DNA of 24,658 nt from CAYLZN01 sp964387935 (GCA_964387935.1 CAYLZN010000046.1:1-24658); one strand, 5' to 3'; shown: positions 1 through 8,741, numbered from the stretch's first letter. Notes: generated from the sequence alone by a model not told the origin. Numbers and translations are program-made.

Positions 1-1
1 C

Positions 2-55
2 CTGGCCCCGCTCGATGGCGCAGTCACGGCGCTGCTCGAGAGGTTGAGCGGCTAG
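2..55 (+). CDS. 3' end of an unidentified protein gene (partial)
   Basis: The first bases read as an open frame ending at a TAG at 53-55, giving a C-terminal tail LAPLDGAVTALLERLSG. Fifteen of its seventeen third codon positions are G or C, as in the real genes nearby, and the tail looks like an amphipathic helix. The gene would converge on the RND pump gene with 46 bp between the stop codons. Too little is present to name a family, and a chance open frame of this length is possible. Confidence 0.4.
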   Translation: MAPLDGAVTALLERLSG

Positions 56-101
56 GCCGCTCGTCCTTGGAGCCCCGTGTTTTGACCAATCGAGGTGACC
101 T

Positions 102-3100
102 TCAGCTCGCCGAGGGTCCGCCGCCAGGCTCGAACGCTCCAGGGGTCGCGACGACCGGTGACGTCACCCCTGCGAGTCCGCTTTCCTCCCCCGTCTCCTC
201 CGCGGCCTCGACGCTCGGCGCGCTCACCACAGGCGCCTTCGATCGCGCCAGCCACCGCTGCAGCCGCGCCATGTACAGGAAGATGACGGGCGTCACGAAC
301 AGCGTCAGCGACTGCGACACGAGGAGCCCGCCTACGACCGCCAGCCCGAGTCCCTGCCGCGCCTCGGCGCCCGCACCCAGGCCGAGTGCAATCGGCAGCG
401 TGCCGAACAGGGCCGCCATGGTCGTCATCATGATGGGGCGGAAGCGGACCACGCACGCCTCGTAGATGGCGTCGCGCGGGCTGCTGCCCTCCCGCTCCGC
501 CTCGAGCGCGAAGTCCACCATGATGATGCCGTTCTTCTTCACCAGGCCGACGAGCATGATGACGCCGACAAACGCGTAGAGATTGAGCTCCTTGTCGAAC
601 ACCAGCAGCGTCGCCAGCGCGCCGACCCCGGCCAGCGGCAGCGCCGACAGGATCGTGAACGGGTGGATGAAGCTCTCGTAGAGGATGCCGAGCACCATGT
701 AGATCACCAGGATCGCCAGCACAAGCAGCATCCCGAGGCCCTGCATGGACGACTGGAACTGCGCGGCCGTGCCCTGGAAACTCGCCCCGATCGTCTCCGG
801 CACCATCTCCTTCACCAGCGCGTCCACCGCCTCGGTCGCCTGGCCGATCGACGTGCCGGGCATCAGGTTGAACGACAGCGTCACCGAGGGGATCTGCCCC
901 GAGTGGTTCACGCTGAGCGGGCCGAGCCCCGGCTCGAGGCGCACCAGCGACTCGAGCGGCACGAGCTGACCAGACGCCGCGCGCACGTACAGCAGCGGCA
1001 GCACGGACGGGTCGTTCTGGAACTGCGGCTGCAGCTCCAGGATCACCCGGTACTGGTTGTTCGGCGCGTAGATGGTCGAGATCTGCCGCTGCCCGTACGC
1101 GCTGTAGAGCGAGTCCTCGATCTGCTGCGCCGTGATCCCGAGTGACGAGGCCTTGTCGCGATCGATGCTCACGTTCACCTGCGGGTTCTTGATCAGCAGG
1201 TCCGTGCTGACGTCCACGAGGCCTGGCACCTCGCGCATGCGCGCCTCGAGCGCCGGCGCCACGCGATACAGTTCGTCGGTGTCCGGGCTCTGCAACGTCA
1301 ACTGGTACTGCGACCGCGTCATCCGCCCGCCCGGCTGGATCGGCGGCGGGTTCTGCGGATACACGCGGACGCCCGGCAACTGCTGGAACTGCCGCCGCAG
1401 CGACACGATGACCTCGTCCGCCGTGAGCTCCCGGTCATGGCGCGGCTTGAGCCGCACGAAGAAGAACCCCGAGTTGGAGGCACCCATCCCGCCTCTGCCC
1501 CCGGCCGTCGACATGAAGATGTCCACGTTGGGGTCGTTCTTGAGGACCTCGGCCACCGCCTGCTGGCGCCGCGACATGGCGTCGAACGAGATGCCCTCGA
1601 TCCCCTCGGTCTGACCCATGATCTGCCCGACGTCCTCGGCCGGGATGAACCCCTTCGGCACCCGGCCGAACAGCCAGCCGGTGGCCACGAGCGACGCCAC
1701 CATGAGCAGCAGCACGATCACGTGGTGCCGCAGCGACCACCGCAGGCCGACCTTGTAGACGGCCAGCATGCCGGCGAACCCGCGCTCGAAGAAGTTGTAG
1801 AGCGCGCCGTGCCCGCCCTCGCGTGGGGGCCGGATGAACCGGCTCGCCAGCATCGGCGTCAGCGACAGCGACACGAACCCCGAGATCAGCACCGCCAGGC
1901 CGATGGTCACCGCGAACTCGCGAAACAGCCGGCCCACGATCCCGCCCATGAACAGCACGGGGATGAACACCGCCGCCAGCGACAGCGTCATCGACACGAT
2001 CGTGAACCCGATCTCGCGCGACCCGTCGAGCGCCGCCCGGAACGGCGACTTCCCCATCTCCATGTGCCGCACGATGTTCTCCAGCATCACGATCGCATCG
2101 TCGACGACGAAGCCGATCGAGAGCGTGAGCGCCATGAGCGAGAGGTTGTCGATGCTGTAGTCGAGCAGCGCCATGCACGCGAACGTGCCGACGATGGACA
2201 TGGGCATCGACAGACTGGGGATGAGCGTCGCCGACACATTGCGAAGGAAGAGAAAAATCACGAGCACCACGAGAATCAGCGTGATGAGCAGCGTGACCTT
2301 GACGTCGTCCACCGACTCCTGGATGGGCTCCGAACGGTCGAACAGCACGTGCAGGGAGACCGACGCCGGCAGCTGCGCACGGAAGGTCGGCAACAGCGCG
2401 CGCACGCGCCGCGCGACCTCCACGGTGTTGGTCCCCGGCTGCCGCTGGACGGCGAGCACGATCGCGCGCTGATCGACGAACCACGCCGCCGTCTTGTCGT
2501 TCTCGACGCCGTCGATCACCGTGCCCAGCTCCTGCAGGCGCACGGGCTTCCCGTTGAGGTAGGTGACGATCACGGGCTCGTAGGCCGCGGCGCTGGTGAG
2601 CTGGCCGTCGGCCCGGAGCGTGAAGGCCTTGTCCGGGCCGTAGAGCACGCCGGTGGGCAGGTTCACATTCGCGCTGCGGATCACCCGCGACACGTCGTCG
2701 ATCCCGATGCCGCGCGTGGCCAGCTCGCGCGGGTCGAGCTTGACGCGCACGGCGTACTTCTGCGCGCCGTAGATCATCACCTGCGCCACGCCCGCCACGG
2801 TGGAGATGCGCTGCGCCATGAACGTGGTGCCGTACTCGTCGAGGCGGTAGAGCGGCAGCGTTGGCGAGGTGAGCGCCATGAACAGGATCGGCTGGTCCGC
2901 CGGATTGACCTTCTGATAGGTCGGTGGAAATGGCATGTCCTGCGGCAGCTGCCGGCTGGCGCGCGAGATGGCCGCCTGCACGTCCTGCGCGGCGGCGTCG
3001 ATGTTCCGGTTCAGGTCGAACTGCAGCGTGATCTGGGTCGAGCCGAGGGAGCTCGTCGAGGTCATCGTCTCGATGCCGGCGATCGTGCTGAACTCGCGCT

Positions 3101-3302
3101 CGAGCGGCGTCGCCACCGAGGACGCCATCGTCTCTGGATTCGCGCCCGGGAGGGCCGCCGACACCGAGATGACCGGGAAGTCCACGTTCGGCAGGTCCGA
3201 GACCGGCAACTGGCGGTACGCCATCGTGCCGAACACGAGAATGGCGCCCATCACGATGGTCGTCATGACGGGCCGGCGGATGAAGATCTCGGAGAGGTTC
3301 AT
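102..3302 (-). CDS. RND-family efflux pump inner-membrane transporter (HAE1/MdtB-MdtC-like)
   Basis: This encodes a 1066-residue proton-driven pump of the AcrB/MdtBC superfamily, which exports hydrophobic or amphiphilic compounds across the envelope as part of a tripartite complex. The N-terminus MNLSEIFIRRPVMTTIVMGA is the typical first transmembrane helix. The long periplasmic loop follows, then TM4 with the proton-relay pair D401-D402 (GFVVDDAIVMLENIVRH). The second half carries VGLVKKNGIIMVDFALEAE, the TM10 lysine motif usual in MdtB/MdtC-type pumps. Length fits the family. About 40 low-complexity residues follow the last helix, a longer tail than most relatives. The ATG at 3302 was chosen because it gives the canonical N-terminus and overlaps the adaptor's TGA by 4 nt (ATGA). 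An upstream in-frame extension lies inside the adaptor gene and is not credible. Substrate unknown. Confidence 0.96.
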   Translation of the reverse strand: MNLSEIFIRRPVMTTIVMGAILVFGTMAYRQLPVSDLPNVDFPVISVSAALPGANPETMASSVATPLEREFSTIAGIETMTSTSSLGSTQITLQFDLNRNIDAAAQDVQAAISRASRQLPQDMPFPPTYQKVNPADQPILFMALTSPTLPLYRLDEYGTTFMAQRISTVAGVAQVMIYGAQKYAVRVKLDPRELATRGIGIDDVSRVIRSANVNLPTGVLYGPDKAFTLRADGQLTSAAAYEPVIVTYLNGKPVRLQELGTVIDGVENDKTAAWFVDQRAIVLAVQRQPGTNTVEVARRVRALLPTFRAQLPASVSLHVLFDRSEPIQESVDDVKVTLLITLILVVLVIFLFLRNVSATLIPSLSMPMSIVGTFACMALLDYSIDNLSLMALTLSIGFVVDDAIVMLENIVRHMEMGKSPFRAALDGSREIGFTIVSMTLSLAAVFIPVLFMGGIVGRLFREFAVTIGLAVLISGFVSLSLTPMLASRFIRPPREGGHGALYNFFERGFAGMLAVYKVGLRWSLRHHVIVLLLMVASLVATGWLFGRVPKGFIPAEDVGQIMGQTEGIEGISFDAMSRRQQAVAEVLKNDPNVDIFMSTAGGRGGMGASNSGFFFVRLKPRHDRELTADEVIVSLRRQFQQLPGVRVYPQNPPPIQPGGRMTRSQYQLTLQSPDTDELYRVAPALEARMREVPGLVDVSTDLLIKNPQVNVSIDRDKASSLGITAQQIEDSLYSAYGQRQISTIYAPNNQYRVILELQPQFQNDPSVLPLLYVRAASGQLVPLESLVRLEPGLGPLSVNHSGQIPSVTLSFNLMPGTSIGQATEAVDALVKEMVPETIGASFQGTAAQFQSSMQGLGMLLVLAILVIYMVLGILYESFIHPFTILSALPLAGVGALATLLVFDKELNLYAFVGVIMLVGLVKKNGIIMVDFALEAEREGSSPRDAIYEACVVRFRPIMMTTMAALFGTLPIALGLGAGAEARQGLGLAVVGGLLVSQSLTLFVTPVIFLYMARLQRWLARSKAPVVSAPSVEAAEETGEESGLAGVTSPVVATPGAFEPGGGPSAS

Positions 3303-4462
3303 GGCTGCTTCTCCGGAGTCGTCGGTGTGGCCGTCTCGGCGCCCGGCGGCGGGCCGCTCCTGACCTTCGCGCCCGGCACGACGCGCAGGTGTCCCTCCGT
3401 CACGACCGTTTCGCCGCCGGCAAGGCCCGACTCGATCACCGCCTCCCGTTCGTCCTGGCGGGCGACCTTCACGAGGCGCATGTCGGCGGTGGCGTCGGGA
3501 CCGACGAGGAAGACGAACGTGCCCTGCTGGCCCGTCTGCACGGCGGCGGCCGGCGCGACGACCCGGTCGGCTTCCTCGCCGAGCGTGAGCAGGACCGACA
3601 CGAACTGGCCCGGCCACAGGGCCTCGCGCTCGTTCTGGAAGGTGCCCTTGAGCAGGATGGTGCTGGTCGGCGTGTCCACCGCGTTGTCGATGAACGAGAG
3701 CGTGCCGGTGAACTGCGTGTCGGGCTGCTCGGGCGCGAAGGCCGTGACGGCGATGCCCGTGGCACGACGCCGCTGAATCTCGCCGAGGTACTGGGCGGGG
3801 ATCGAGAAGCTCACGTAGATCGGGCGGATCTGGTTGATGGTCACCATGGCGCGGTCGTCGTTGGCGCGCACCAGGTTGCCGGCCTTGATGAGCAGGTTGC
3901 CGGTGCGGCCGGAGACGGGCGCGGTGATGGTGCAGTAGGACAGGGTGAGCCTCGCCATTTCGATGGTGGCCTGGTCCGCGTTGAGCTGCGCCTTGAGCGA
4001 CGCCACGTTCGCCAGCACCTGGTCGTACTGCTCCTTCGTGACGTAGTCCTGTTTCACGAGCCCGGCGTAGCGGGCCTCGTCGGCTTCCGCCTTCCTGAGC
4101 AGCGCCTGGTTGCGGGCGAGGCGCGCCTCGGCCTCGTCGAGCGTCGCGCGGTACGGGCGGGGATCGATGGTGAACAGCGTCTGTCCCTGCCGGACGACGT
4201 CGCCTTCCGTGAACCAGACGCGGGTGAGTTCACCGCCCACGCGAGCGCGCACCGCCACCGTGGCGATGGGCTCCACGCGGCCGATGGCCTTGAGCGTGAG
4301 CGGCACGGACTTGCGCACGACCTGGCCGGTCACCACGGGGACCGGCGCGGGCCCCGGCGGGCCCGCAGCCGCCGGCGGTTGCGCCGTGGACTGCGGCCGG
4401 CACCCGGAGACGGCGGCCACGGCGATCAGGAGTGACAGGAAGAGACGGGCGACACGCGTCAT
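3299..4462 (-). CDS. RND efflux periplasmic adaptor lipoprotein (MdtA/AcrA-like)
   Basis: This 387-residue membrane fusion protein bridges the RND pump and the outer-membrane channel. A signal peptide ends in a lipobox (AVSG followed by Cys21), so the mature protein should be a lipoprotein anchored in the inner membrane. The order is the usual one: a first barrel-sandwich strand set (VEPIATVAVRARVGGELTRV), an alpha-helical hairpin with coiled-coil character at about residues 100-165, then the second lipoyl half (YCTITAPVSGRTGNLLIKAG). The beta-barrel and membrane-proximal regions follow, including LWPGQFVSVLL. The C-terminus is Pro/Thr rich. The start ATG overlaps the stop of the outer-membrane gene by 4 nt, and its own stop overlaps the pump start by 4 nt, which implies translational coupling and fixed stoichiometry. 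Confidence 0.95.
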   Translation of the reverse strand: MTRVARLFLSLLIAVAAVSGCRPQSTAQPPAAAGPPGPAPVPVVTGQVVRKSVPLTLKAIGRVEPIATVAVRARVGGELTRVWFTEGDVVRQGQTLFTIDPRPYRATLDEAEARLARNQALLRKAEADEARYAGLVKQDYVTKEQYDQVLANVASLKAQLNADQATIEMARLTLSYCTITAPVSGRTGNLLIKAGNLVRANDDRAMVTINQIRPIYVSFSIPAQYLGEIQRRRATGIAVTAFAPEQPDTQFTGTLSFIDNAVDTPTSTILLKGTFQNEREALWPGQFVSVLLTLGEEADRVVAPAAAVQTGQQGTFVFLVGPDATADMRLVKVARQDEREAVIESGLAGGETVVTEGHLRVVPGAKVRSGPPPGAETATPTTPEKQP

Positions 4463-5925
4463 GGCTGGCTCTTGGGGGTGAGGCTGATGCGCTGATCGAG
4501 CGGTGCGGCGGCGCCGGTGTCCCTGGCGAGGCGCGCGAGGGCGATGAACCAGTCGGTGCGCGCCTGGATTTCTGTGGCACGCGCGTTGGCCAGGGCCGCC
4601 TGCGCGACGAGCAGGTCCAGGATCGTGCCGACCCCTTCCTTGTAGCGTGCAAACGCCACGCGCTCGCTCTGTTCGGCGCTGGCAAGCAGGTCCTTGCTGG
4701 TGGCGAGGCGCCGCGTCGCCGTCTGCAGGGCGTAGTAGCTCGTCCACACCTGCAGGATGGTCTGCTGTTCGGCGGTGTCGGCCTGCGCCCGTGCCACCTC
4801 GAGATCCTCGGTGGCGCGGACCAGATCGAAGCTCCGCGCGTAGCCGGTGAAGAGCGGCACGTTGAGCAGCACGCGCGTGGACCAGTTCGTCCGGTAGTTC
4901 GCCACCTCGCCCGGCAGGTACCAGCTCGGCGTCACCGAACCCGCGACGTTCACGGTGGGCAGTCCCTCGGATCGGACCACTTCGACCCGCTGCACCGCGC
5001 GCTCGACCAGCGCCCGCGCGGCGCTCAGGTCCGGTCGCTGCAGGAGCGCCGAGGCCACGAGTTTCTCCACGGGGTCGAGCGCGGGGGTGGGGGGAATGTC
5101 GCCCGGCAGGTCGCCGACGTCGACGGGAATGGTCGCGGGCAGGCCCATGGCCGTTGCCAGCGCCCCCCGGAGCACCTGCACCTGTCCCTCGAGGCTGTTC
5201 ACGTTCAGCTCCTGCTGCGACAGGGCCGTCTTCGCCTGGAGCACGTCGGCGATGGTCGCGACCCCGGCATCGTGGCGCCGTGTGGCGGCCTCGTAGTTCT
5301 GGCGGGCGCTTTCGACCGCGCTCTTCGCCGCGACCAGTTGCGCCTTGAGGCTGAGGTACTGGAAATAGGTCGCCTGGACGGTGAACACCGTGTTCTGGAT
5401 GGTCGCGTTGTGCAGCCAGTCGCTCGCGATCAGATTCCAGTGCGCCTCCTGTGCCGTGGCCCGGCGGCCGCCGAAGTCGAACAGGAGGTACGACAGGCCG
5501 AGTGCCGTGGTGCCGACGGTTGCCGGATCGCCCTGCCGCCCGTCGCTCGACGAGGTCTGCGAGAACGTCACCGCCTGCGCGAGATCGACGTAGGGGAAGA
5601 ACGACGACCGTCGCGCCCCGGCCAGCGCACCCGCCGACCGTGCGCTGTGCCACGACGCGCGCGTGAGGGGGTTGTTCGCGAGCGCGATCTGCACGACGTC
5701 CGCCAGCGCGAACACCGCGTCGGGTTTCAGCAGCTCTGGCGGAATCACGAACGGCGCGGGCTCGGGACGCGGCAGGGGCGTGACATCTGCCGGCGTCGCG
5801 GCCGAGGCCGGCACCGGGCCGGGCGGCGTCAGCGTGGGCGCCACCTTCGTCGCGCATCCGCTGACGACGATCGAGGCGCAGCACAGCGTCCCGGCGAGGA
5901 GGCGACGCGGGCCCGCGGCGATCAC
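4459..5925 (-). CDS. TolC/NodT-family outer-membrane efflux lipoprotein (OprM-like)
   Basis: This 488-residue protein is the outer-membrane exit duct of the tripartite pump. The N-terminus has a signal peptide with lipobox VVSG followed by Cys24, as in OprM/NodT proteins, so it should be acylated. Two repeats of the outer-membrane-efflux fold are visible. The first includes ANNPLTRASWHSARSAGALA and a long helix near residues 160-215; the second starts with LLQRPDLSAARALVERAVQ, the family's characteristic LxxRPDL motif. GTG at 5925 is the preferred start because it gives a clean lipoprotein signal and overlaps the TetR stop as GTGA; a longer reading would run inside the regulator gene. The stop overlaps the adaptor ATG by 4 nt. 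Confidence 0.93.
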   Translation of the reverse strand: MIAAGPRRLLAGTLCCASIVVSGCATKVAPTLTPPGPVPASAATPADVTPLPRPEPAPFVIPPELLKPDAVFALADVVQIALANNPLTRASWHSARSAGALAGARRSSFFPYVDLAQAVTFSQTSSSDGRQGDPATVGTTALGLSYLLFDFGGRRATAQEAHWNLIASDWLHNATIQNTVFTVQATYFQYLSLKAQLVAAKSAVESARQNYEAATRRHDAGVATIADVLQAKTALSQQELNVNSLEGQVQVLRGALATAMGLPATIPVDVGDLPGDIPPTPALDPVEKLVASALLQRPDLSAARALVERAVQRVEVVRSEGLPTVNVAGSVTPSWYLPGEVANYRTNWSTRVLLNVPLFTGYARSFDLVRATEDLEVARAQADTAEQQTILQVWTSYYALQTATRRLATSKDLLASAEQSERVAFARYKEGVGTILDLLVAQAALANARATEIQARTDWFIALARLARDTGAAAPLDQRISLTPKSQP

Positions 5926-6599
5926 TGTCCCGCCTCTTCTGCCGCGCAGGCCCGCACGCCGGCGGCGGAGAATCTGACGAGGTGGTCGAGGCTCTGCTCG
6001 AGGGCTGCTCGCCACGCGGCTTGGGAGGGCGCGGGCGACCGTCGGCGCATGACGTGCACCTCGTGCAGCAGCTGCGCCACCACGGAGCGGACACACCGGC
6101 GGGCCGTGGCGATCGTCAGGCCAGGCAGGGACCGGCAGAGGGCCCCGGCCACAACCCGCTCGATCGGCTCGACGAATTCGTCGCGGAACATGCGCGGCGG
6201 CAGGTGCGGCTCGGCGAACTCACGCATCATCAGCTCGATGAGCGCCCGCCCCTGGCCGCGGCTCGCCAGGGGCGCGAGAAACGCGTGGGCGAAGGCGTCG
6301 AGCACCTCGTCGAGCGACAGGGTCCCGTCGGCGGCGTTCATGGTCCGCCGCAGGTCTGCCAGCCGCTCGTCGCGCAGCTCACCCAGTCGCCTCGCGAATA
6401 CCTCGCGGTACAGGCGATCCTTGCTGCCGAAGTGGTAGTTGATCCCGGCGACGTTGCACGCGGCCTCGCGCGTGATATCGCGGACCGAGGTGGCGGCGAA
6501 CCCGCGGGAGACGAAGAGCCGTTCCGCGGCGTCGAGCAGGCGGACCGGGGTGGGCGGAGCGATCGGGCGCGGCTGATGACCCTCGACAGTCGCCGGCAC
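5922..6599 (-). CDS. TetR-family transcriptional regulator, first gene of the efflux operon
   Basis: This is a 225-residue one-component repressor. The N-terminal TetR helix-turn-helix is clear: LLDAAERLFVSRGFAATSV, then ITREAACNVAGINYHFGSKD at about residues 42-61. The C-terminal ligand domain (MMREFAEPHLPPRMFRDEF, then a long helix with QLLHEVHVMRR) resembles CecR-type regulators; that subfamily is a weaker call. GTG at 6599 is preferred because a good ribosome site (GGAAGGA) lies 8 nt upstream; a TTG at 6629 in the same frame would add ten residues. The stop overlaps the GTG of the outer-membrane gene by 4 nt. Leading the operon and lying next to a palindromic site, it probably represses itself and the pump until a ligand binds. 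Confidence 0.93.
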   Translation of the reverse strand: MPATVEGHQPRPIAPPTPVRLLDAAERLFVSRGFAATSVRDITREAACNVAGINYHFGSKDRLYREVFARRLGELRDERLADLRRTMNAADGTLSLDEVLDAFAHAFLAPLASRGQGRALIELMMREFAEPHLPPRMFRDEFVEPIERVVAGALCRSLPGLTIATARRCVRSVVAQLLHEVHVMRRRSPAPSQAAWRAALEQSLDHLVRFSAAGVRACAAEEAGQ

Positions 6600-6638
6600 T
6601 GACGAAGTCCTTCCCGGGGGCGGGCTCAAACGAGCATA

Positions 6639-6654
6639 TCAAACAGGTGATTGA
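6639..6654. promoter_or_regulatory. Candidate TetR operator (16-bp dyad) upstream of the efflux operon
   Basis: The site TCAAACAGGTGATTGA has dyad symmetry at 12 of 16 positions (TCAA-n-CA-nn-TG-n-TTGA). It lies 39 bp upstream of the chosen regulator start. Its size and position fit autoregulation by the TetR protein. A TATGCT sequence on the minus strand directly beside it could be the -10 element, but no matching -35 is visible. Assignment is by symmetry and location only. Confidence 0.5.
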
Positions 6655-6663
6655 CAGGGATAG

Positions 6664-6701
6664 GCGTACGGCTTACGGCGTACGGCGTACGGCGGCGTAC
6701 G
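6664..6701. repeat. Heptanucleotide tandem repeat, unit GCGTACG (GCCGTAC on minus strand register)
   Basis: Five copies of a 7-bp unit are present: four GCGTACG and one GCTTACG, with a 3-bp GCG insertion before the last copy. The repeat lies 17 bp beyond the stop codon of the hemerythrin-like gene, between it and the efflux regulator. Units contain the self-complementary CGTACG, so transcripts could fold. The same unit recurs at 10345-10372. Confidence 0.85.
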
Positions 6702-6718
6702 GTTGGAAGGGCGCCGGC

Positions 6719-7153
6719 TCACGCGCGGCGGGCGCGGGCCTTGAGCGCTCGTCGCAGGGCCTCCGCCAGGACCTCGTCGGGCAGCAGCCGCTCGCAGGCC
6801 ACGAACAGCTCGCGCTCTTCGAAGCGCACGTGATCGTGGAGTTGCGTCGCAAACAGGGCCAGGCGGTCGGTCTCGCCGCGCGCCGCCGCGGCCGCCAGGT
6901 CCCGAAGGGCGGCGTGTTCCCGCAGCGTCCGCGCCACGAGCGCCTCCTCACCTGCGGCCGACAGCGCCGGCAACAGCACCTCTTCCTCGATCGCGAAGTG
7001 CGGCGTCAACTCGGCCTCGAATGCGTCGCGCACGGCGTCGGCAAGCACCGCGTCAGCCTGCCCGGCCGCACAGGTGGTCTTCACGCGAAAGGCGAGCCGC
7101 AGGGCGTGATGATGATCGGTTGTCAGGCCGTGAAGGCGCGGGTCGCGCTTCAT
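6719..7153 (-). CDS. Hemerythrin HHE cation-binding domain protein
   Basis: This 144-residue, all-helical protein has the ligand pattern of a hemerythrin-like four-helix bundle binding a di-iron centre. The pattern is a His cluster at 14-16 (TTDHHHALRL), His52 and Glu56 (PHFAIEEEVLLPAL), His80 (LREHAALRDL), and His106/His108 with Glu112-Glu115 (HDHVRFEERELF). Relatives bind O2 or NO, or act in iron and redox handling. No signal peptide or membrane segment is visible, so it is presumably cytoplasmic. It follows the DUF4956 gene on the same strand after 75 bp and may share its transcript. The specific role is unknown. Confidence 0.88.
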   Translation of the reverse strand: MKRDPRLHGLTTDHHHALRLAFRVKTTCAAGQADAVLADAVRDAFEAELTPHFAIEEEVLLPALSAAGEEALVARTLREHAALRDLAAAAARGETDRLALFATQLHDHVRFEERELFVACERLLPDEVLAEALRRALKARARRA

Positions 7154-7228
7154 TGGTCCCAGTCTACGATCGCGGGTCCCGCACCGGCCAGCCGAAGGCT
7201 TCGGCGGCCTCGGGGTTCGACGCTCAGT

Positions 7229-8071
7229 TCAGGGCTTCTTCGTGTCCCACGACACCGAGGCGAGGGCGGCGTGGGCCAGCAGGTCCTCGTTCAGCGCGTT
7301 CAGCGAGAGGCCGGGGGTCAGGGTGGCCGAATAACGCGCCCTGACCTGGCCGCCGCGCGTCACCTCGCGCACTTCGCTCGCGACCCCGTGACGGGCGAAG
7401 ACCGCATCGATGTCGGCGCTCGGGAAGTCGGGCCCCTGCGACACCAGGTCGACCACCGCGCGACGCGGTCGCGGATCACCGATCTTCTCGAGAAGCACCA
7501 GGAAGCCGACGAGACACAACGTGCCGAGGCCCGCCACGGCGAAGGCCCCGAGTCCCACGGCCATCCCCAACGCCATCAGCAGGAAGAGCACGGTGATGTC
7601 CTTGGGGTCGTCCACCGGCGTCCGGAACCGGATGATGCTGGCCGCGCCGGCAATGCCGAACGCGCGTGCGATGGAGCTGCCGATGATGATCATCATCATG
7701 GCGCCGGCCACGCACAGGAGCACCTGCGCCTGTTCCATCGCCCGTCCGAGTGGCTTCTCCCGCGCGAGCTGGCGATAGACGAGCGTCACGAAGAGCCCGA
7801 TGAGCGCGGCGCTGACGAGCTCGAACCCCTGCACGAGCGGGTGCGTCGCCGGCGTCATCGGCGCTCCCGCCCCCGCCCCAATCAGCGCCAGCAGGTCACT
7901 GGCCACGGGAGACGCGCTGAGGTGCGGCCAGGTCATGCCCCCGATCACCAGCGCGGAACAGAACACCAGACCAGAGGCGCCGACCAACACCGTGCGAACC
8001 GTCGAGCTCGTATCCACCGCGGGTTGTCGGGCCAGGCCGCGTGCGACGACGACGGATGAGGCTTGGGACAT
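7229..8071 (-). CDS. DUF4956-type integral membrane protein
   Basis: This 280-residue membrane protein has helices near residues 24-44, 83-100, 115-135, 158-178 and 180-196 and a soluble C-terminal domain of about 80 residues. The conserved block at 135-158, including ARAFGIAGAASIIRFRTPV and DDPKD, is the hallmark of the DUF4956 family. Some members sit beside VTC-type polyphosphate polymerase or CotH-like genes; no such partner is present here. The biochemical role is not established. The ATG at 8071 gives a cytoplasmic N-terminal stretch of about 20 residues before the first helix, and no strong ribosome site is seen. Confidence 0.8.
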   Translation of the reverse strand: MSQASSVVVARGLARQPAVDTSSTVRTVLVGASGLVFCSALVIGGMTWPHLSASPVASDLLALIGAGAGAPMTPATHPLVQGFELVSAALIGLFVTLVYRQLAREKPLGRAMEQAQVLLCVAGAMMMIIIGSSIARAFGIAGAASIIRFRTPVDDPKDITVLFLLMALGMAVGLGAFAVAGLGTLCLVGFLVLLEKIGDPRPRRAVVDLVSQGPDFPSADIDAVFARHGVASEVREVTRGGQVRARYSATLTPGLSLNALNEDLLAHAALASVSWDTKKP

Positions 8072-8265
8072 GTGCGCTGCTCATTTCACTTGAGTCGTTC
8101 TGTGGCCAATGTTATGGACCGCCCGCCCCGTAGCCCGGTTGGGGGCCAGCCGTGACAATCCCGTGAACGCCATGGCGAACTCCAGGATCGGTCCGAGCCC
8201 GCCAGGCCCAGCGCGGTTCCGCGTACGGCGTTCTTCGACGTCAATCGGCTCCATGCCCTAGCAAG

Positions 8266-8300
8266 GCACGGACCATGCCGGGGGCCGGCATGGCCCGTGC
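8266..8300. repeat. Inverted repeat, 16-bp arms with 3-nt loop
   Basis: Arms at 8266-8281 and 8285-8300 are complementary at 15 of 16 positions around a GGG loop. The predicted hairpin is very stable. No T-run follows on either strand, so it is not a textbook intrinsic terminator. It could be a REP-like element, a structured RNA or a processing site. Confidence 0.75.
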
Positions 8301-8642
8301 GCGTGGCCAGCCGACGCGCCTCCACGCCATCTATGTGAATGGCCCATCTTCCAACCCGCGCGGGCGGAAGTCTCAGGAACGCCACACGAATTTCACAGGA
8401 ACGGCTGGGCCGGACGCGACCGCCGCCCGGGCTCCGTGTCCACCGGACAGGGCACGGCCTGCCGCACTCAGAGGACACGCAGGCGAACGAGCCGCCCTCA
8501 CGGCAATCGCATGGCCGGTGTGTTGGTGCCCGCAGCCCATGTCGTCCCGCCGGCCTGCGCCAGCTCGGGCACAACGGCGCCGACGGGGGATGTTGAAGCG
8601 ACTCATGGCGCCGACGGAGTTGCGCGTTCGAGCGAAGGAGAA

Positions 8643-8741
8643 CCCCGGCGCGATCCCGGCGACCACGAAGCGCCCGTCCTTGTCGGTGGAAGCGGAGTGG
8701 GAGATCGAGCCGGTGGCGGCTGCGACCTCCACCGTGATGTT
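8643..8741 (-). pseudogene. Possible remnant of a carboxypeptidase-regulatory-like domain
   Basis: The minus strand reads NITVEVAAATGSISHSAST followed by DKDGRFVVAGIAPG. The pattern of a beta-strand, a T/S-x-D-x-D/N-G-x-F turn and then GIxPG is typical of CarboxypepD_reg-like domains at the N-terminus of Oar/TonB-dependent receptors, which are abundant in Acidobacteriota. The frame loses domain character on both sides and has no credible start or signal peptide, so this would be a relic. The match is short and may be chance. Confidence 0.3.

Noticed and set aside
3303..3617. Longer N-terminus for the RND pump
   Set aside because: It lies wholly inside the adaptor gene and lacks pump sequence; ATG at 3302 gives the canonical first helix and a 4-nt overlap.
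1437..3776. Very long plus-strand open frames opposite the RND and adaptor genes
   Set aside because: Products are His/Arg/Asp-rich, without domains, and antiparallel to strongly recognised genes; they arise from high GC.
6651..6680. Plus-strand promoter from the TTGACA at 6651-6656
   Set aside because: No -10 element lies at 15-19 bp and there is no plus-strand gene downstream.
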